From Actinomycetes bacterium (GTDB lineage Bacteria > Actinomycetota > Coriobacteriia > Coriobacteriales > JAEZZM01): a stretch of DNA of 28,206 nt. A program made the translations under genes and the position numbers. The first letter of the stretch is position 1. Each line of letters begins with the position of its first letter. Where the stretch lies: positions 1 through 28,206 of the forward strand of contig JAEZZM010000006.1 in assembly GCA_023418575.1 (NCBI GenBank), given 5' to 3'. The notes beneath the pieces are model-generated. The model did not search any database. It was not told the origin of the DNA and saw nothing but the letters and a program-made list of their open reading frames with translations. This document shows, piece after piece, positions 1-8,303 of the stretch.

Positions 1-992
1 TGGGAGAAAAGCCCTTTAGAGCAGCTCAGCTCTTTGAATGGCTTCATCAAAAAATGGTGAGAGACTATTCTCAAATGACTAACCTATCCAAGTCCTTGCG
101 AGAAAAACTAGCGCAAAACTTTGAACTTAAGGAACCTGAGCTTCTTACACGCATGGAATCTAAAGATGGTTCCTGCAAGTATTTATGTCGCTTAAAAGAC
201 GGTCTTTTGTGCGAGACGGTTGGCATGCCTTCGCTGAGTTCTGAGCATAAATTGAGTGTGTGCATTTCTAGCCAAGCTGGATGTGCCATGGGCTGTGCTT
301 TTTGCGCCACAGGAAAACTGGGGCTCATGCGTTCCCTCAGCGCGGCCGAACTTATCGACCAGCTTTACCTGGTTAGCAAGGATTTTGACCGTCGTATTAG
401 CCATGTGGTAGTCATGGGTCAAGGTGAGCCTTTTGCAAATTACACTGAGCTTATGAAGGCTTTACGTATTATGAATTCCGATAAGGGCTTAGCCATAGGA
501 GCACGCCACATTACAGTATCTACCTGTGGAATTATCCCCATGATCAAGCGTTTTGCTGAGGAGCCCGAGCAATTTACCTTGGCAATTTCCCTGCACTCAG
601 CTGTACAATCCACACGCGATCTTCTTATGCCAGGCGTGCGTTCTTATCGGCTAGAAAAGCTAAAAGAGGCTGTTGTAACTTATGCAGAGCTCAGCGGTAG
701 GCGACCTTCTTATGAATACGCTTTGATGAAGGGGGTAAATGATTCGCATGAGCAGCTGGAAGCGCTGATAAAATTTACAGAGGGTAGCTTGTGCCATGTA
801 AATCTTATACAGCTCAACGAAATTGAGGACTCTGAGTTTAAACCGGTAAGCATGAAGCGCGCAGAAGAGTTTAAGGCGGCCCTACAGCAACACGGTGTTG
901 AGTGCTCAATCAGATGCTCCCGCGGTCAAGATATTGATGCTGCCTGCGGACAGCTTGCCTCAAAACATGTTAAGGCAGATCAGCGTCTTTAG
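1..992 (+). CDS. rlmN: 23S rRNA (adenine2503-C2)-methyltransferase, 5' end cut by window
   Basis: Radical-SAM enzyme that methylates C2 of A2503 in 23S rRNA and, in known homologues, A37 of some tRNAs. The reading frame is open from base 3 (GEKPFRAAQLFEWLHQK), which matches the usual RlmN N-terminal region, so the ATG at 54 is internal and the true start lies left of the window. Numbering from that Met, the cluster cysteines are C77, C81 and C84 (CxxxCxxC). The two cysteines of the methyl-transfer chemistry match C70 (VCISSQ) and C298 (AACGQL). The motif usually written GMGEP reads GQGEP here. The 3' end overlaps the convergent addA gene by 23 bases. RlmN and Cfr are close relatives; the CSRGQDIDAACGQL C-terminus supports RlmN. 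Confidence 0.93.
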   Translation, partial: GEKPFRAAQLFEWLHQKMVRDYSQMTNLSKSLREKLAQNFELKEPELLTRMESKDGSCKYLCRLKDGLLCETVGMPSLSSEHKLSVCISSQAGCAMGCAFCATGKLGLMRSLSAAELIDQLYLVSKDFDRRISHVVVMGQGEPFANYTELMKALRIMNSDKGLAIGARHITVSTCGIIPMIKRFAEEPEQFTLAISLHSAVQSTRDLLMPGVRSYRLEKLKEAVVTYAELSGRRPSYEYALMKGVNDSHEQLEALIKFTEGSLCHVNLIQLNEIEDSEFKPVSMKRAEEFKAALQQHGVECSIRCSRGQDIDAACGQLASKHVKADQRL

Positions 993-3900
993 GCAGCTCA
1001 TTTTCACGCTGTTCATCTTCACGCTGTTCATCTTCAGCTTGCTTATCTAGATCCTCACTCATGAGCTGTAGGCTTTCTTGAGTATAAAGTTCTTCTACCC
1101 TAGCTTTTAACTCATCAAGATCTTCATAGTTAAAGCTCATCTTAGTTACAGCATCAGTATCTGCACGATAAAAAGCAAGCTCAACTCTTTGAGCTAACTG
1201 CGCTTTAAGACAGCTATAAGCATATTTTTTAGCTTGGAGCTCAATGATTTCTTCAAACTGTGCATCATCTGCCCAAACATAACCTGTCTTGAAGTCTACG
1301 ATAAGAGCGGTGTTTACTTCGTTAGTCTCATTGCCTTTGCTCGTATCACCCATAAACAAAAGGTCAATGGCGCCTTTTAAGCGCTTAGTTCCATCCTGTA
1401 GATCAAGTGGGATCATCAGAGCCTTTTCAACAAAAGCATACCTATACCTCTTAAAGGCATCCTTCCAGAGTGCTGAGTTAAACCAATTATTTAGTAACTG
1501 CATCAAGCGTTCATTGTCCTGAGCAGAGAAACTATGTAGCTTATCAAAGGCTTTAAGATAGGCGTTTGCCCTATCTTGGATCCAAGCCTTATCTATCATT
1601 AGCTGGCCGTGTTCATCAAGTGATAGTGCGTTTAACTTGTCACCCAGTTTTAAACGAGCTTGCTCTTGATAAGCCTTAATGACAAGCTGCTGGGCCAATC
1701 TATGAAAATGCGTACCAAAATCTGTAGCAAACTGAGAACGCTTAAGGCTGAGGCCTAATTTCTCTGAAAGCTGTCTGTCCTTTGGAGCTTGCTCAAAATA
1801 TGAGCTCTCCCTAAACTTTGAGAACGTAGGGTTAAGTTGGATATGCAATCGCCTATACTCATCTGCTATTAGGACTGAGTGAGCTTCTTGTTGATCAACC
1901 TGCTCTAGCTGACTGTTTTGTGTATTTTGATCTATCTGATCGTTTTGATCGCACTTATCGGCTTTATCAACTTCATCGCCCTGATCGCACTTATCGGCCT
2001 CATTGGCTTGCTCATACTGCATCAAGACTTCTTCTGCGCTCAAACGAGAGATACTATAGCTCCTCTTAAAAGCTGCTGCTCCCTGGTTCTCTCCTCCATT
2101 TTCCTGCTTATTCTCATTTTGGTCTGCAGTTTTGTTCTGCATTTCTTGATCTAACTGGGCATTTTTAATAAGTGCTGCAGCCATACTAGGGAGAGTAGCT
2201 GACTGCATTTTCTTTTCTCCCATATCATTGTGAACAACAATCAGCCCTTCTCGAGCCCTGGTAAAGGCAACGTAATACTTTCTATACTGCTCACGCAAAG
2301 ACTCAAGTTTTTCCATCTCTTTAAGGTGAAGGGCATAAAATGCTAGATAAGGCTCCTTATATGCCGGCCTAGCAGACTGAGCATACTCATCAAAGAGTTT
2401 TTCATAACTACTATAAGCTGTTCCATTAAGATTAAATTCAAAACTCTTATTGATAGTATCTGCACTTGGCATCTTAAGAGAGAAGGCATAGGTATTATCA
2501 TCATACCTACTCAAATAAAACTCTCCCCTGCTTCTAGGTTGATCACTAGGAACTTCTGGTACTCCAACCAGCGGAAATTCCAAACCCTTTGAGGCATGTA
2601 TTGTCATAATCTTCACAGCATCAGAGGCGCTCAGAGCTGCAGGGCTATCATTTAAGGCGCTTAGCTCATCCAGATACTGATCAAAACTATAAGGGGCTAA
2701 ACCCTCACTAAGCTCAAGATTCTTGAGGATCTCAAGGTACTTCAAGATATTAAGATAACGACTTAAGCCATCTAAACCTGACTGCAAGAGATGTTGCTCA
2801 TAAGAACAGCTTTCAATCACATATTGAATAATCTCTGATAAGGGACGATAAGCCACTGCCTTTATTGCCGTATTAAGAATTTCATAGGCTCCTGACAGCT
2901 TGGGAAGCTGAACATTGGCTGGCTTCTGCAACTCAACTTGTAGATCAGCTTGCGCTTCAGTCAGTAGCTCAGCTTGCAGCTCTTCTTGCGCTTGAGTCTG
3001 TAAGCACGCTTGAGCATATGTCTTTAAGTTTTGCCACATACTCTCTTGATAGCGCTTTTCTTTGTCCCTTTGAGATGCCTGCATTAAGAGCAAATCTTCT
3101 TCACTAATTGCAAAAAGCTCAGAAATGAGAAGCTGCAAAAGCAAACTATCATTTTCTGGATAAAGCAAAAACTTTCTCAAGCAGCTTAAAAGGCTCAATT
3201 CAGGAGTCTCATAATAAGCAGATCCCCCCTGAATAAGCACCTTAAAACCTTCTTTTTGTAAATAATCTTTATACACTGAAGCTTTAGACTTCATTGTCTC
3301 CAGTAGAATCGCCATGTCAGCAGGTTTATAACCTTCATCCCTTAACATCCGCAGTTTACTTGCCAAGGTTTGAGCTTGCTCATCTGTTTTAGCCTGCTCA
3401 CCAGAAATAATTTCAGTAATCCTGCTTTTATCTTCAGGTATATAAGGCGTATCCTTTTCTTTTCTTCCTGCCTTTAAGGGTAAGAGCTTATCGCCAAACA
3501 ATTCTTGCTGACCAAAAATAGCATCTACATAACGCAGAATGTGATCATGAGAGCGATAATTGGTGTCCATTTCGATAAGCTCGGCTTCTAATTCTTGCAT
3601 CTCTTCCTTATGACGCTGATATACTGCTAAATCCGCGCCCCTGAAAGCATAAATTGACTGCTGCTCATCGCCCACCGTACATAAACTCTGGAGCTTATCG
3701 CCCGCCAAAAGAGAAATTATTTTATTTTGTAAGGGATTTGTGTCTTGAAACTCATCCACCATAAGCACTTTGAACTGCTTTTGATATCCCTCTCTCAATT
3801 CCTGATTTTGCTCTAAGATATCCAAACAGAAGTTCTCTATCTGCGTAAAATCAAACTTTGCCTCTTGTAAGGAAATGCTGTCATAATGAGCTCGCAATTC

Positions 3901-4848
3901 ACGTGCTATTGACAATACTTTAGTGGAAAGAAAGGCCATTAAAAGACCAATGAAATCCCCAACTAAGAGATGAAATGAGTTAAGTTCTTCAGCTACTTTT
4001 TTAGATGCACGCGGCCTAGATTCTGATACAAGCAAAGCCTCTAAAACCAAAATACAGGACTCGCTTAAGGAAAGCTCTTGCTGCAAAAAGAGCCGATCTT
4101 CAAGTTGGGAGACTTCTTGAACTATAAGATCATAATACTGTGCGTACTGTTCCTTTTTTTCCTTATCGGAAGCAGAAGAAATATAAGCTTCTTTAAGTGC
4201 ATACACCGTATCTGGGATTTGAGAAAAATAAGCCCTAAATTCTTTTTTATACTGCTCTAAATTTAGGTTTTGGAGAGCATTAGTTGTGCTATAAACTGCA
4301 ATAGGCTTCTGAGATCGTTCTATAAGCGAGAGCTTTTCAATTAATGAGGCAAGAATCTCCTCAAGCTTCTGCCGACCATATAATTTCAGTAAGACAGATT
4401 CCTCTGCATCCTCCCCCATCTGCTGAATTCTATCTTGAATCAGAGAAGAGAGTAGTTCTTTAGATTCTGTCTCATCGCGTAACTCAAACAAAGGATTTAA
4501 ATTAATTTCAAGAGCATGGCTGCTTAGAATACGCTTACACATGGCATCAATGGTGCAGATCCATGCCTCGTCAATTTTCCTAGCCTGCTCATAAAGTTTC
4601 TCCTGTTTAAGCATTCTTCTTACCCTATGAGCAAGTTCAGCTGCTGCCTTATTGGTAAAGGTTATGCCCATGAGCTGCGATGGCTCGGTAATAAAGGCTT
4701 CACCCTCTTCGGTTTTGTGCTTAAACGCCTGTACCAGCCTCTTAGAAAGCGTCCAGGTCTTACCTGCACCTGCGCCTGCAGATACCTGAACGGGCTTATC
4801 TAGGGTATGTATTACTTTTTCCTGCATTGGATTAGCAGACTGAGACAT
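970..4848 (-). CDS. addA: AddA-type UvrD-family helicase-nuclease
   Basis: 1292-residue helicase-nuclease subunit for processing double-strand DNA ends. SF1A helicase motifs appear in order: Walker A AGAGAGKT (residues 24-31), Ia GITFTNKAAAE, II VDEFQDTNP, III VGDEQQSIYAFRGAD, IV NYRSHDHI, V MTIHASKGLEFPLV, VI YYVAFTRARE. A C-terminal PD-(D/E)XK nuclease follows: FGTHFHRLAQQ, GAIDLLF, IVDFKTG and the Q/Y motif LQAKKYAYS. The Asp/Gln/Lys-rich linker before the nuclease and the Gln/Glu/Ala stretch near 2.94-3.0 kb are low-complexity insertions. The start ATG overlaps the upstream nuclease stop (TAATG) and follows a GAGGGGGG ribosome site. The C-terminus carries an exact 15-base tandem duplication and runs into the end of rlmN. 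It is probably cotranscribed with the two addB genes. Confidence 0.9.
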   Translation of the reverse strand: MSQSANPMQEKVIHTLDKPVQVSAGAGAGKTWTLSKRLVQAFKHKTEEGEAFITEPSQLMGITFTNKAAAELAHRVRRMLKQEKLYEQARKIDEAWICTIDAMCKRILSSHALEINLNPLFELRDETESKELLSSLIQDRIQQMGEDAEESVLLKLYGRQKLEEILASLIEKLSLIERSQKPIAVYSTTNALQNLNLEQYKKEFRAYFSQIPDTVYALKEAYISSASDKEKKEQYAQYYDLIVQEVSQLEDRLFLQQELSLSESCILVLEALLVSESRPRASKKVAEELNSFHLLVGDFIGLLMAFLSTKVLSIARELRAHYDSISLQEAKFDFTQIENFCLDILEQNQELREGYQKQFKVLMVDEFQDTNPLQNKIISLLAGDKLQSLCTVGDEQQSIYAFRGADLAVYQRHKEEMQELEAELIEMDTNYRSHDHILRYVDAIFGQQELFGDKLLPLKAGRKEKDTPYIPEDKSRITEIISGEQAKTDEQAQTLASKLRMLRDEGYKPADMAILLETMKSKASVYKDYLQKEGFKVLIQGGSAYYETPELSLLSCLRKFLLYPENDSLLLQLLISELFAISEEDLLLMQASQRDKEKRYQESMWQNLKTYAQACLQTQAQEELQAELLTEAQADLQVELQKPANVQLPKLSGAYEILNTAIKAVAYRPLSEIIQYVIESCSYEQHLLQSGLDGLSRYLNILKYLEILKNLELSEGLAPYSFDQYLDELSALNDSPAALSASDAVKIMTIHASKGLEFPLVGVPEVPSDQPRSRGEFYLSRYDDNTYAFSLKMPSADTINKSFEFNLNGTAYSSYEKLFDEYAQSARPAYKEPYLAFYALHLKEMEKLESLREQYRKYYVAFTRAREGLIVVHNDMGEKKMQSATLPSMAAALIKNAQLDQEMQNKTADQNENKQENGGENQGAAAFKRSYSISRLSAEEVLMQYEQANEADKCDQGDEVDKADKCDQNDQIDQNTQNSQLEQVDQQEAHSVLIADEYRRLHIQLNPTFSKFRESSYFEQAPKDRQLSEKLGLSLKRSQFATDFGTHFHRLAQQLVIKAYQEQARLKLGDKLNALSLDEHGQLMIDKAWIQDRANAYLKAFDKLHSFSAQDNERLMQLLNNWFNSALWKDAFKRYRYAFVEKALMIPLDLQDGTKRLKGAIDLLFMGDTSKGNETNEVNTALIVDFKTGYVWADDAQFEEIIELQAKKYAYSCLKAQLAQRVELAFYRADTDAVTKMSFNYEDLDELKARVEELYTQESLQLMSEDLDKQAEDEQREDEQRENELPKDADLP

Positions 4849-5855
4849 TAAAATCCCCCCTCATCACATATTCCGCAAACAGGCTGTATGGTGCAATATG
4901 CACCTTTATCGTTTTTAATTTTGGGGAATTTACCTTGCTCTAAATGCGCTATTTGCTCTCCTACAAAATCCTCAACAAGCTGTAAATAATCTTGAAAATC
5001 ATCCGGTTGCCTTTTTAAATACTTTGGATCCCATTTTTGTTCCATAGGCAAACCACAGTTCTTTGCCTTGATGTTAGAAATCCCTAAGGCACTATAATCC
5101 AAAATATCTGCATCAAAACAGCCGCCTAGGGCCTTTGGATTATTGAGCGATTGATATAGGCAGGCACAAACACGGGCATCCGATATACGGTTATCAGAAT
5201 CCTTAAGCTGTGCTTTCAAAGCTTCTTGCTTGTTTCTCTGGAACAGTTGGGCATATAAAGCAGCTTGAATTTTATGTTCTCCTTTGCCATCCTTTTGGTT
5301 AAGTGAAACACAATCAGCGCTGCCCAGTTTATAATCTCTAATCACATACAGATTATCTTTAACGTCTATGCGGTCGATAAAACCTTTAAATCTTCTACCT
5401 GCATACTCCCCTTCAATCCTGTATTCAAGAGCATAAGGTTTAAATCCAGGCAGTAAATTAGCATCATGTCTCAAGAAGGCACGAAGATTGCGAGCAATAC
5501 GATCCAAATTCTCCTGGTCCTCCTCATCAAAGGCCCTAGATTCAAGCTCTTCTTCAAGCCATTTTTTTAAATTTTTAGCAATAAGCTCATCAAGCTCTAG
5601 CAACCAATAAGCTAAATTCTCTTGGTCTATACGCCCTTTGGGATCCTCTTCCATAATGCGTGCATATAAGATTTGTAAACATCTATGCGCAAGAATACCT
5701 GTAATACGCGCATCAAATGCAAGTGAAGGGTCATGTGGCCTCAGACCATATTCCATAAGCCAGCGATAAGGGCAATATGCATAGGTTTCAATACTTGATG
5801 CACTTAAGACCTTATCCTTAATTCCTAGAAGAGATAAGTTTTCTTTAATTTGCAT
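4848..5855 (-). CDS. AddB nuclease domain as a separate Fe-S PD-(D/E)XK protein
   Basis: 335-residue nuclease that corresponds to the C-terminal domain of AddB. Four cysteines fit the AddB/Cas4 iron-sulfur arrangement: C28 in YCPYRW, then C321, C327 and C330 in YCTIQPVCGIC. Nuclease residues are visible as H57 (ILAH), D161/D164 (GFIDRID), D174 and K176 (RDYKLG), and Q197/Y201. In most bacteria this domain is fused to the helicase-like part of AddB. Here it has its own ATG and a good ribosome site (AAGGAGG), and a stop (TAG) lies in frame seven codons upstream, so it looks like a real gene. It overlaps the preceding gene by 11 bases and addA by one base, which indicates translational coupling in one operon. 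Confidence 0.85.
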   Translation of the reverse strand: MQIKENLSLLGIKDKVLSASSIETYAYCPYRWLMEYGLRPHDPSLAFDARITGILAHRCLQILYARIMEEDPKGRIDQENLAYWLLELDELIAKNLKKWLEEELESRAFDEEDQENLDRIARNLRAFLRHDANLLPGFKPYALEYRIEGEYAGRRFKGFIDRIDVKDNLYVIRDYKLGSADCVSLNQKDGKGEHKIQAALYAQLFQRNKQEALKAQLKDSDNRISDARVCACLYQSLNNPKALGGCFDADILDYSALGISNIKAKNCGLPMEQKWDPKYLKRQPDDFQDYLQLVEDFVGEQIAHLEQGKFPKIKNDKGAYCTIQPVCGICDEGGF

Positions 5856-7929
5856 TAATCTCAGCTCCTCCTTCTAAACATGCATTAACACGTCTATTTC
5901 TGGCTTCAAAAGATAAGGATGGAGCAAAATCTTCTATATGATCCTCGTAAATGAAATTAATGTAGCCATCTTTTATCCAATTTTCTCCACCAAGCTCAGA
6001 TGTGCAGCTATCCTCAGGGTTATCAAAGGCTGATGTCCCCTCATTTAATTCTAGGAGTGCTTTAGGTATATCTTCATCTTTATCTTCACTGCTAAATAAG
6101 TCTAATAATTCCGATAAAAGCGGAGAATTTTGAAGCTCTCCCCCATTTCTATCTTGCGAAAGCTTAACTGCTGCAAAGCTTTTCTGCGCGCTTGCAATTA
6201 TTTGATAAAACTCTTCTCGCCTAGATTCATAAAATGGCGCTCCCTGCCTTAATGCATAAGCTTGTTTATATAATTCAAAAGCAGTTTCCGCCTTGAACGC
6301 AGGGTACTCTTGGCTATTAAGATCAAACATAACTACGAGATCTGCACTCAAGTCTTTTGCCTGATAGGGACTGCAGATTCGTATATGTATTTTTCTGTTA
6401 AAGGTGCTAGGATCAAAATCTTGCAAAGATTGCTCATCTGTCTTTAGAGCTAAGGTACTAGATCTAAAAAGATCATATACAAAACGCTCATTAAAATATA
6501 AATCAGTATCTGGAGGAAGCGCATTTCCTAAGGCTTCAAATTCTCTTGCATATAAGCTTACTAGCATTGAATCTATTAAACTTCTACTATATTCAGAATG
6601 CAAAAGATCAAGAAGATTAATAAATCCCAAGCATGTTTCACGTGAAACCTTAGCTATTGATAAATCTCGGTAGTTTGAAATATAAGTATATAAATTAGGA
6701 AGCTCTTCTTTTATCGCAGACTCTACATCTGAATTAGCAAACTTATCTAAATACTTATAGTGTTTAAGAATTTTGTATGCTTGCGCCCTGTTTTCTTGAG
6801 CAAAGCTACTATGTATAAACAAAAGGTCTAATAAGGAGCTTGAATTTTCATGTGCACAGTAATCGCTTAACGCATATATAAATTTTTTAAGATAAGAACG
6901 CTGTGCAGAATCCTCAAACATGTTTTCTAAATCAAAATATGTTGATTTATTAATTTGCTTCAAAATCTCGATTTCTTCAGTAATGCGCTGAGCTAAATAA
7001 TAATTGTTTGTAATTAAGTTAACAGTATTAGTTTCTTCCTTACTGTTATCTATTATTTGAGAAATGATCCTGGGAACTACTGAGCTGTATGCTTCAGGGC
7101 CGTGCGAGAAATAAAAGAAAATATTTTGCTCATTCTTCGAAACGGGCTTACAATTTCCCGTATAAAGCTCTTTTAAGATCTCTTGTATATCTAAACTCAT
7201 ATTTAAATCTTCATGCCCTGAGAATTGATTACAGAGCCCCATAGATAGGGGAGTTATTTTTTCAAAGTTTTTTCTCAATGAATCATAACTTTGATCAATC
7301 ATCTGATTCTTAATCGGGCTTGAGGACTGATCATAGGGTAGAGGGAGTAACAAACATATGTTCTCTTTTTCTTTAATAGAACTTAAATAGTCTATAAAGC
7401 AAGATGAACTTGTAATGTTTGGAAGATAAATAAGAATCTCGTTATCAAATATCTCTATTTTATCCAGAGCCTCAAAGGGGAGAAAGAAACCTCTGTCTTC
7501 ACAATAGCTAATAAAAGCTTTATAAGACGCTAAGTCACTATTCTTAATGTTCTTATCAGTTAAATAGTTTGATGAATATAATGAAACAAAATTCTGGATC
7601 AAATACTTAATTCTCTCTTTATCCTCACCCTTAGCAAAACTATCTAGCAACAAATTAAATAAGTTTTGATTTCTGATAGGGGAGAGAGGACTTAAAAACT
7701 CAAATTTTTGCTCAATATACTGCCGAGGGTCCATAACTTGCGGCGGGAAAATAAAAGAACCTTGCAGTTTCTGCCTAATCTTCTTGTTCAGCTGATTATT
7801 GTCACTAATAAGGTAAATATCTCTATCGCCTTTTATTAGATGCTGATCACATATAGCATTTATAGCGCCTACAATATTTGAAACTCTGTCGTCTGAACCG
7901 CAGAAGTTATCATAATAGAAAACTTGCAT
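5845..7929 (-). CDS. AddB helicase-like subunit lacking Walker A
   Basis: About 694 residues. By position and the motif DLVVMFDLNSQEYP (normally the GxxxxxFP segment of AddB/RexB) it is the helicase-like, nuclease-free part of AddB. Where AddB normally begins with a GxxGxGKS/T Walker A loop, this protein has FYYDNFCGSDDRVSN, so ATP binding here is probably lost; in known AddAB the AddB motor is already dispensable or mainly structural and recognises Chi. The start at 7929 (MQVFYYDN) is preferred over the first ATG at 7971 because AAGGTGAG precedes it by about 8 bases. It is the first gene of the repair operon and begins just after a terminator. The sequence is strongly diverged, so identity rests partly on context. 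A parS-like site lies inside it. Confidence 0.7.
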   Translation of the reverse strand: MQVFYYDNFCGSDDRVSNIVGAINAICDQHLIKGDRDIYLISDNNQLNKKIRQKLQGSFIFPPQVMDPRQYIEQKFEFLSPLSPIRNQNLFNLLLDSFAKGEDKERIKYLIQNFVSLYSSNYLTDKNIKNSDLASYKAFISYCEDRGFFLPFEALDKIEIFDNEILIYLPNITSSSCFIDYLSSIKEKENICLLLPLPYDQSSSPIKNQMIDQSYDSLRKNFEKITPLSMGLCNQFSGHEDLNMSLDIQEILKELYTGNCKPVSKNEQNIFFYFSHGPEAYSSVVPRIISQIIDNSKEETNTVNLITNNYYLAQRITEEIEILKQINKSTYFDLENMFEDSAQRSYLKKFIYALSDYCAHENSSSLLDLLFIHSSFAQENRAQAYKILKHYKYLDKFANSDVESAIKEELPNLYTYISNYRDLSIAKVSRETCLGFINLLDLLHSEYSRSLIDSMLVSLYAREFEALGNALPPDTDLYFNERFVYDLFRSSTLALKTDEQSLQDFDPSTFNRKIHIRICSPYQAKDLSADLVVMFDLNSQEYPAFKAETAFELYKQAYALRQGAPFYESRREEFYQIIASAQKSFAAVKLSQDRNGGELQNSPLLSELLDLFSSEDKDEDIPKALLELNEGTSAFDNPEDSCTSELGGENWIKDGYINFIYEDHIEDFAPSLSFEARNRRVNACLEGGAEINAN
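6634..6649. promoter_or_regulatory. parS-type ParB-binding site inside addB
   Basis: TGTTTCACGTGAAACC matches the parS consensus TGTTTCACGTGAAACA at 15 of 16 positions. The central 14 bases form a perfect palindrome. It lies in the coding sequence of the AddB-like gene, about 7 kb from the origin. Confidence 0.85.
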
Positions 7930-7971
7930 ATTCTTCTCACCTTGCCATAGCTTCAAAGGACACCAACGCAT

Positions 7972-8013
7972 AAAGAATAAAAAAGGGAGTAATAGACTAT
8001 GCCTTACTCCCTT
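7972..8013 (-). terminator. Rho-independent terminator after the rsmG-parA-parB operon
   Basis: On the minus strand a perfect 10-base-pair stem (AAGGGAGTAA, bases 7983-7992 paired with 8004-8013, 11-base loop) is followed by a T-rich tract (TTTTATTCTTTAT). It sits between the small membrane-protein gene and the addB start, so it separates the segregation operon from the repair operon. Confidence 0.85.
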
Positions 8014-8034
8014 AAATACAATATTTAGTAAAAA

Positions 8035-8295
8035 CTAGTTATTGGTAAGTTTATCCCACTGCTTTTTAGACCATTTTAAATTTTCTTCTGCTACTTCCTG
8101 AGCTTTCTCTGCAGCTTCTTCAGCATTTACTTTTACACGCTCAGCGATTTTTGAAACAGCGGCTACTAAGTCACTAATTGCAGAATCTGTCTTTTTTTGA
8201 ACCTTTTTATCATTTAAATAAGTGTAGGCACCGTATGCTACACCAGCAGCAATGAGTCCTACTCCCGCAATACTAATAAGTGTTCCTGGCTTCAT
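8035..8295 (-). CDS. Small single-span membrane protein of unknown function
   Basis: 86 residues. Residues 6-28 form one hydrophobic, glycine/alanine-rich membrane helix. A basic stretch (NDKKVQKK) follows, then an alanine/glutamate/lysine-rich amphipathic helix to the C-terminus. This layout resembles YtxH-like small membrane proteins, but I do not recognise a specific family. It starts 8 bases after parB, with ribosome site AGGGG at 5 bases, and ends 22 bases before the terminator, so it is the last gene of the rsmG-parA-parB operon. With the helix near the N-terminus, the charged tail is probably cytoplasmic by the positive-inside rule. A link to chromosome segregation is only suggested by its position. 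Confidence 0.8.
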   Translation of the reverse strand: MKPGTLISIAGVGLIAAGVAYGAYTYLNDKKVQKKTDSAISDLVAAVSKIAERVKVNAEEAAEKAQEVAEENLKWSKKQWDKLTNN

Positions 8296-8303
8296 CTTAA
8301 CCC

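Noticed and set aside
1918..2154. Plus-strand hydrophobic frame rich in Ile/Leu, resembling a small membrane protein
   Set aside because: It is the antisense of the Asp/Gln repeat linker of AddA (GAT/CAA codons read backwards as ATC/TTG), with no ribosome site.
5840..5860. Sequencing frameshift as the cause of the split AddB
   Set aside because: A real ribosome site precedes the second start and an in-frame stop lies seven codons upstream, so gene fission is favoured, though resequencing would settle it.
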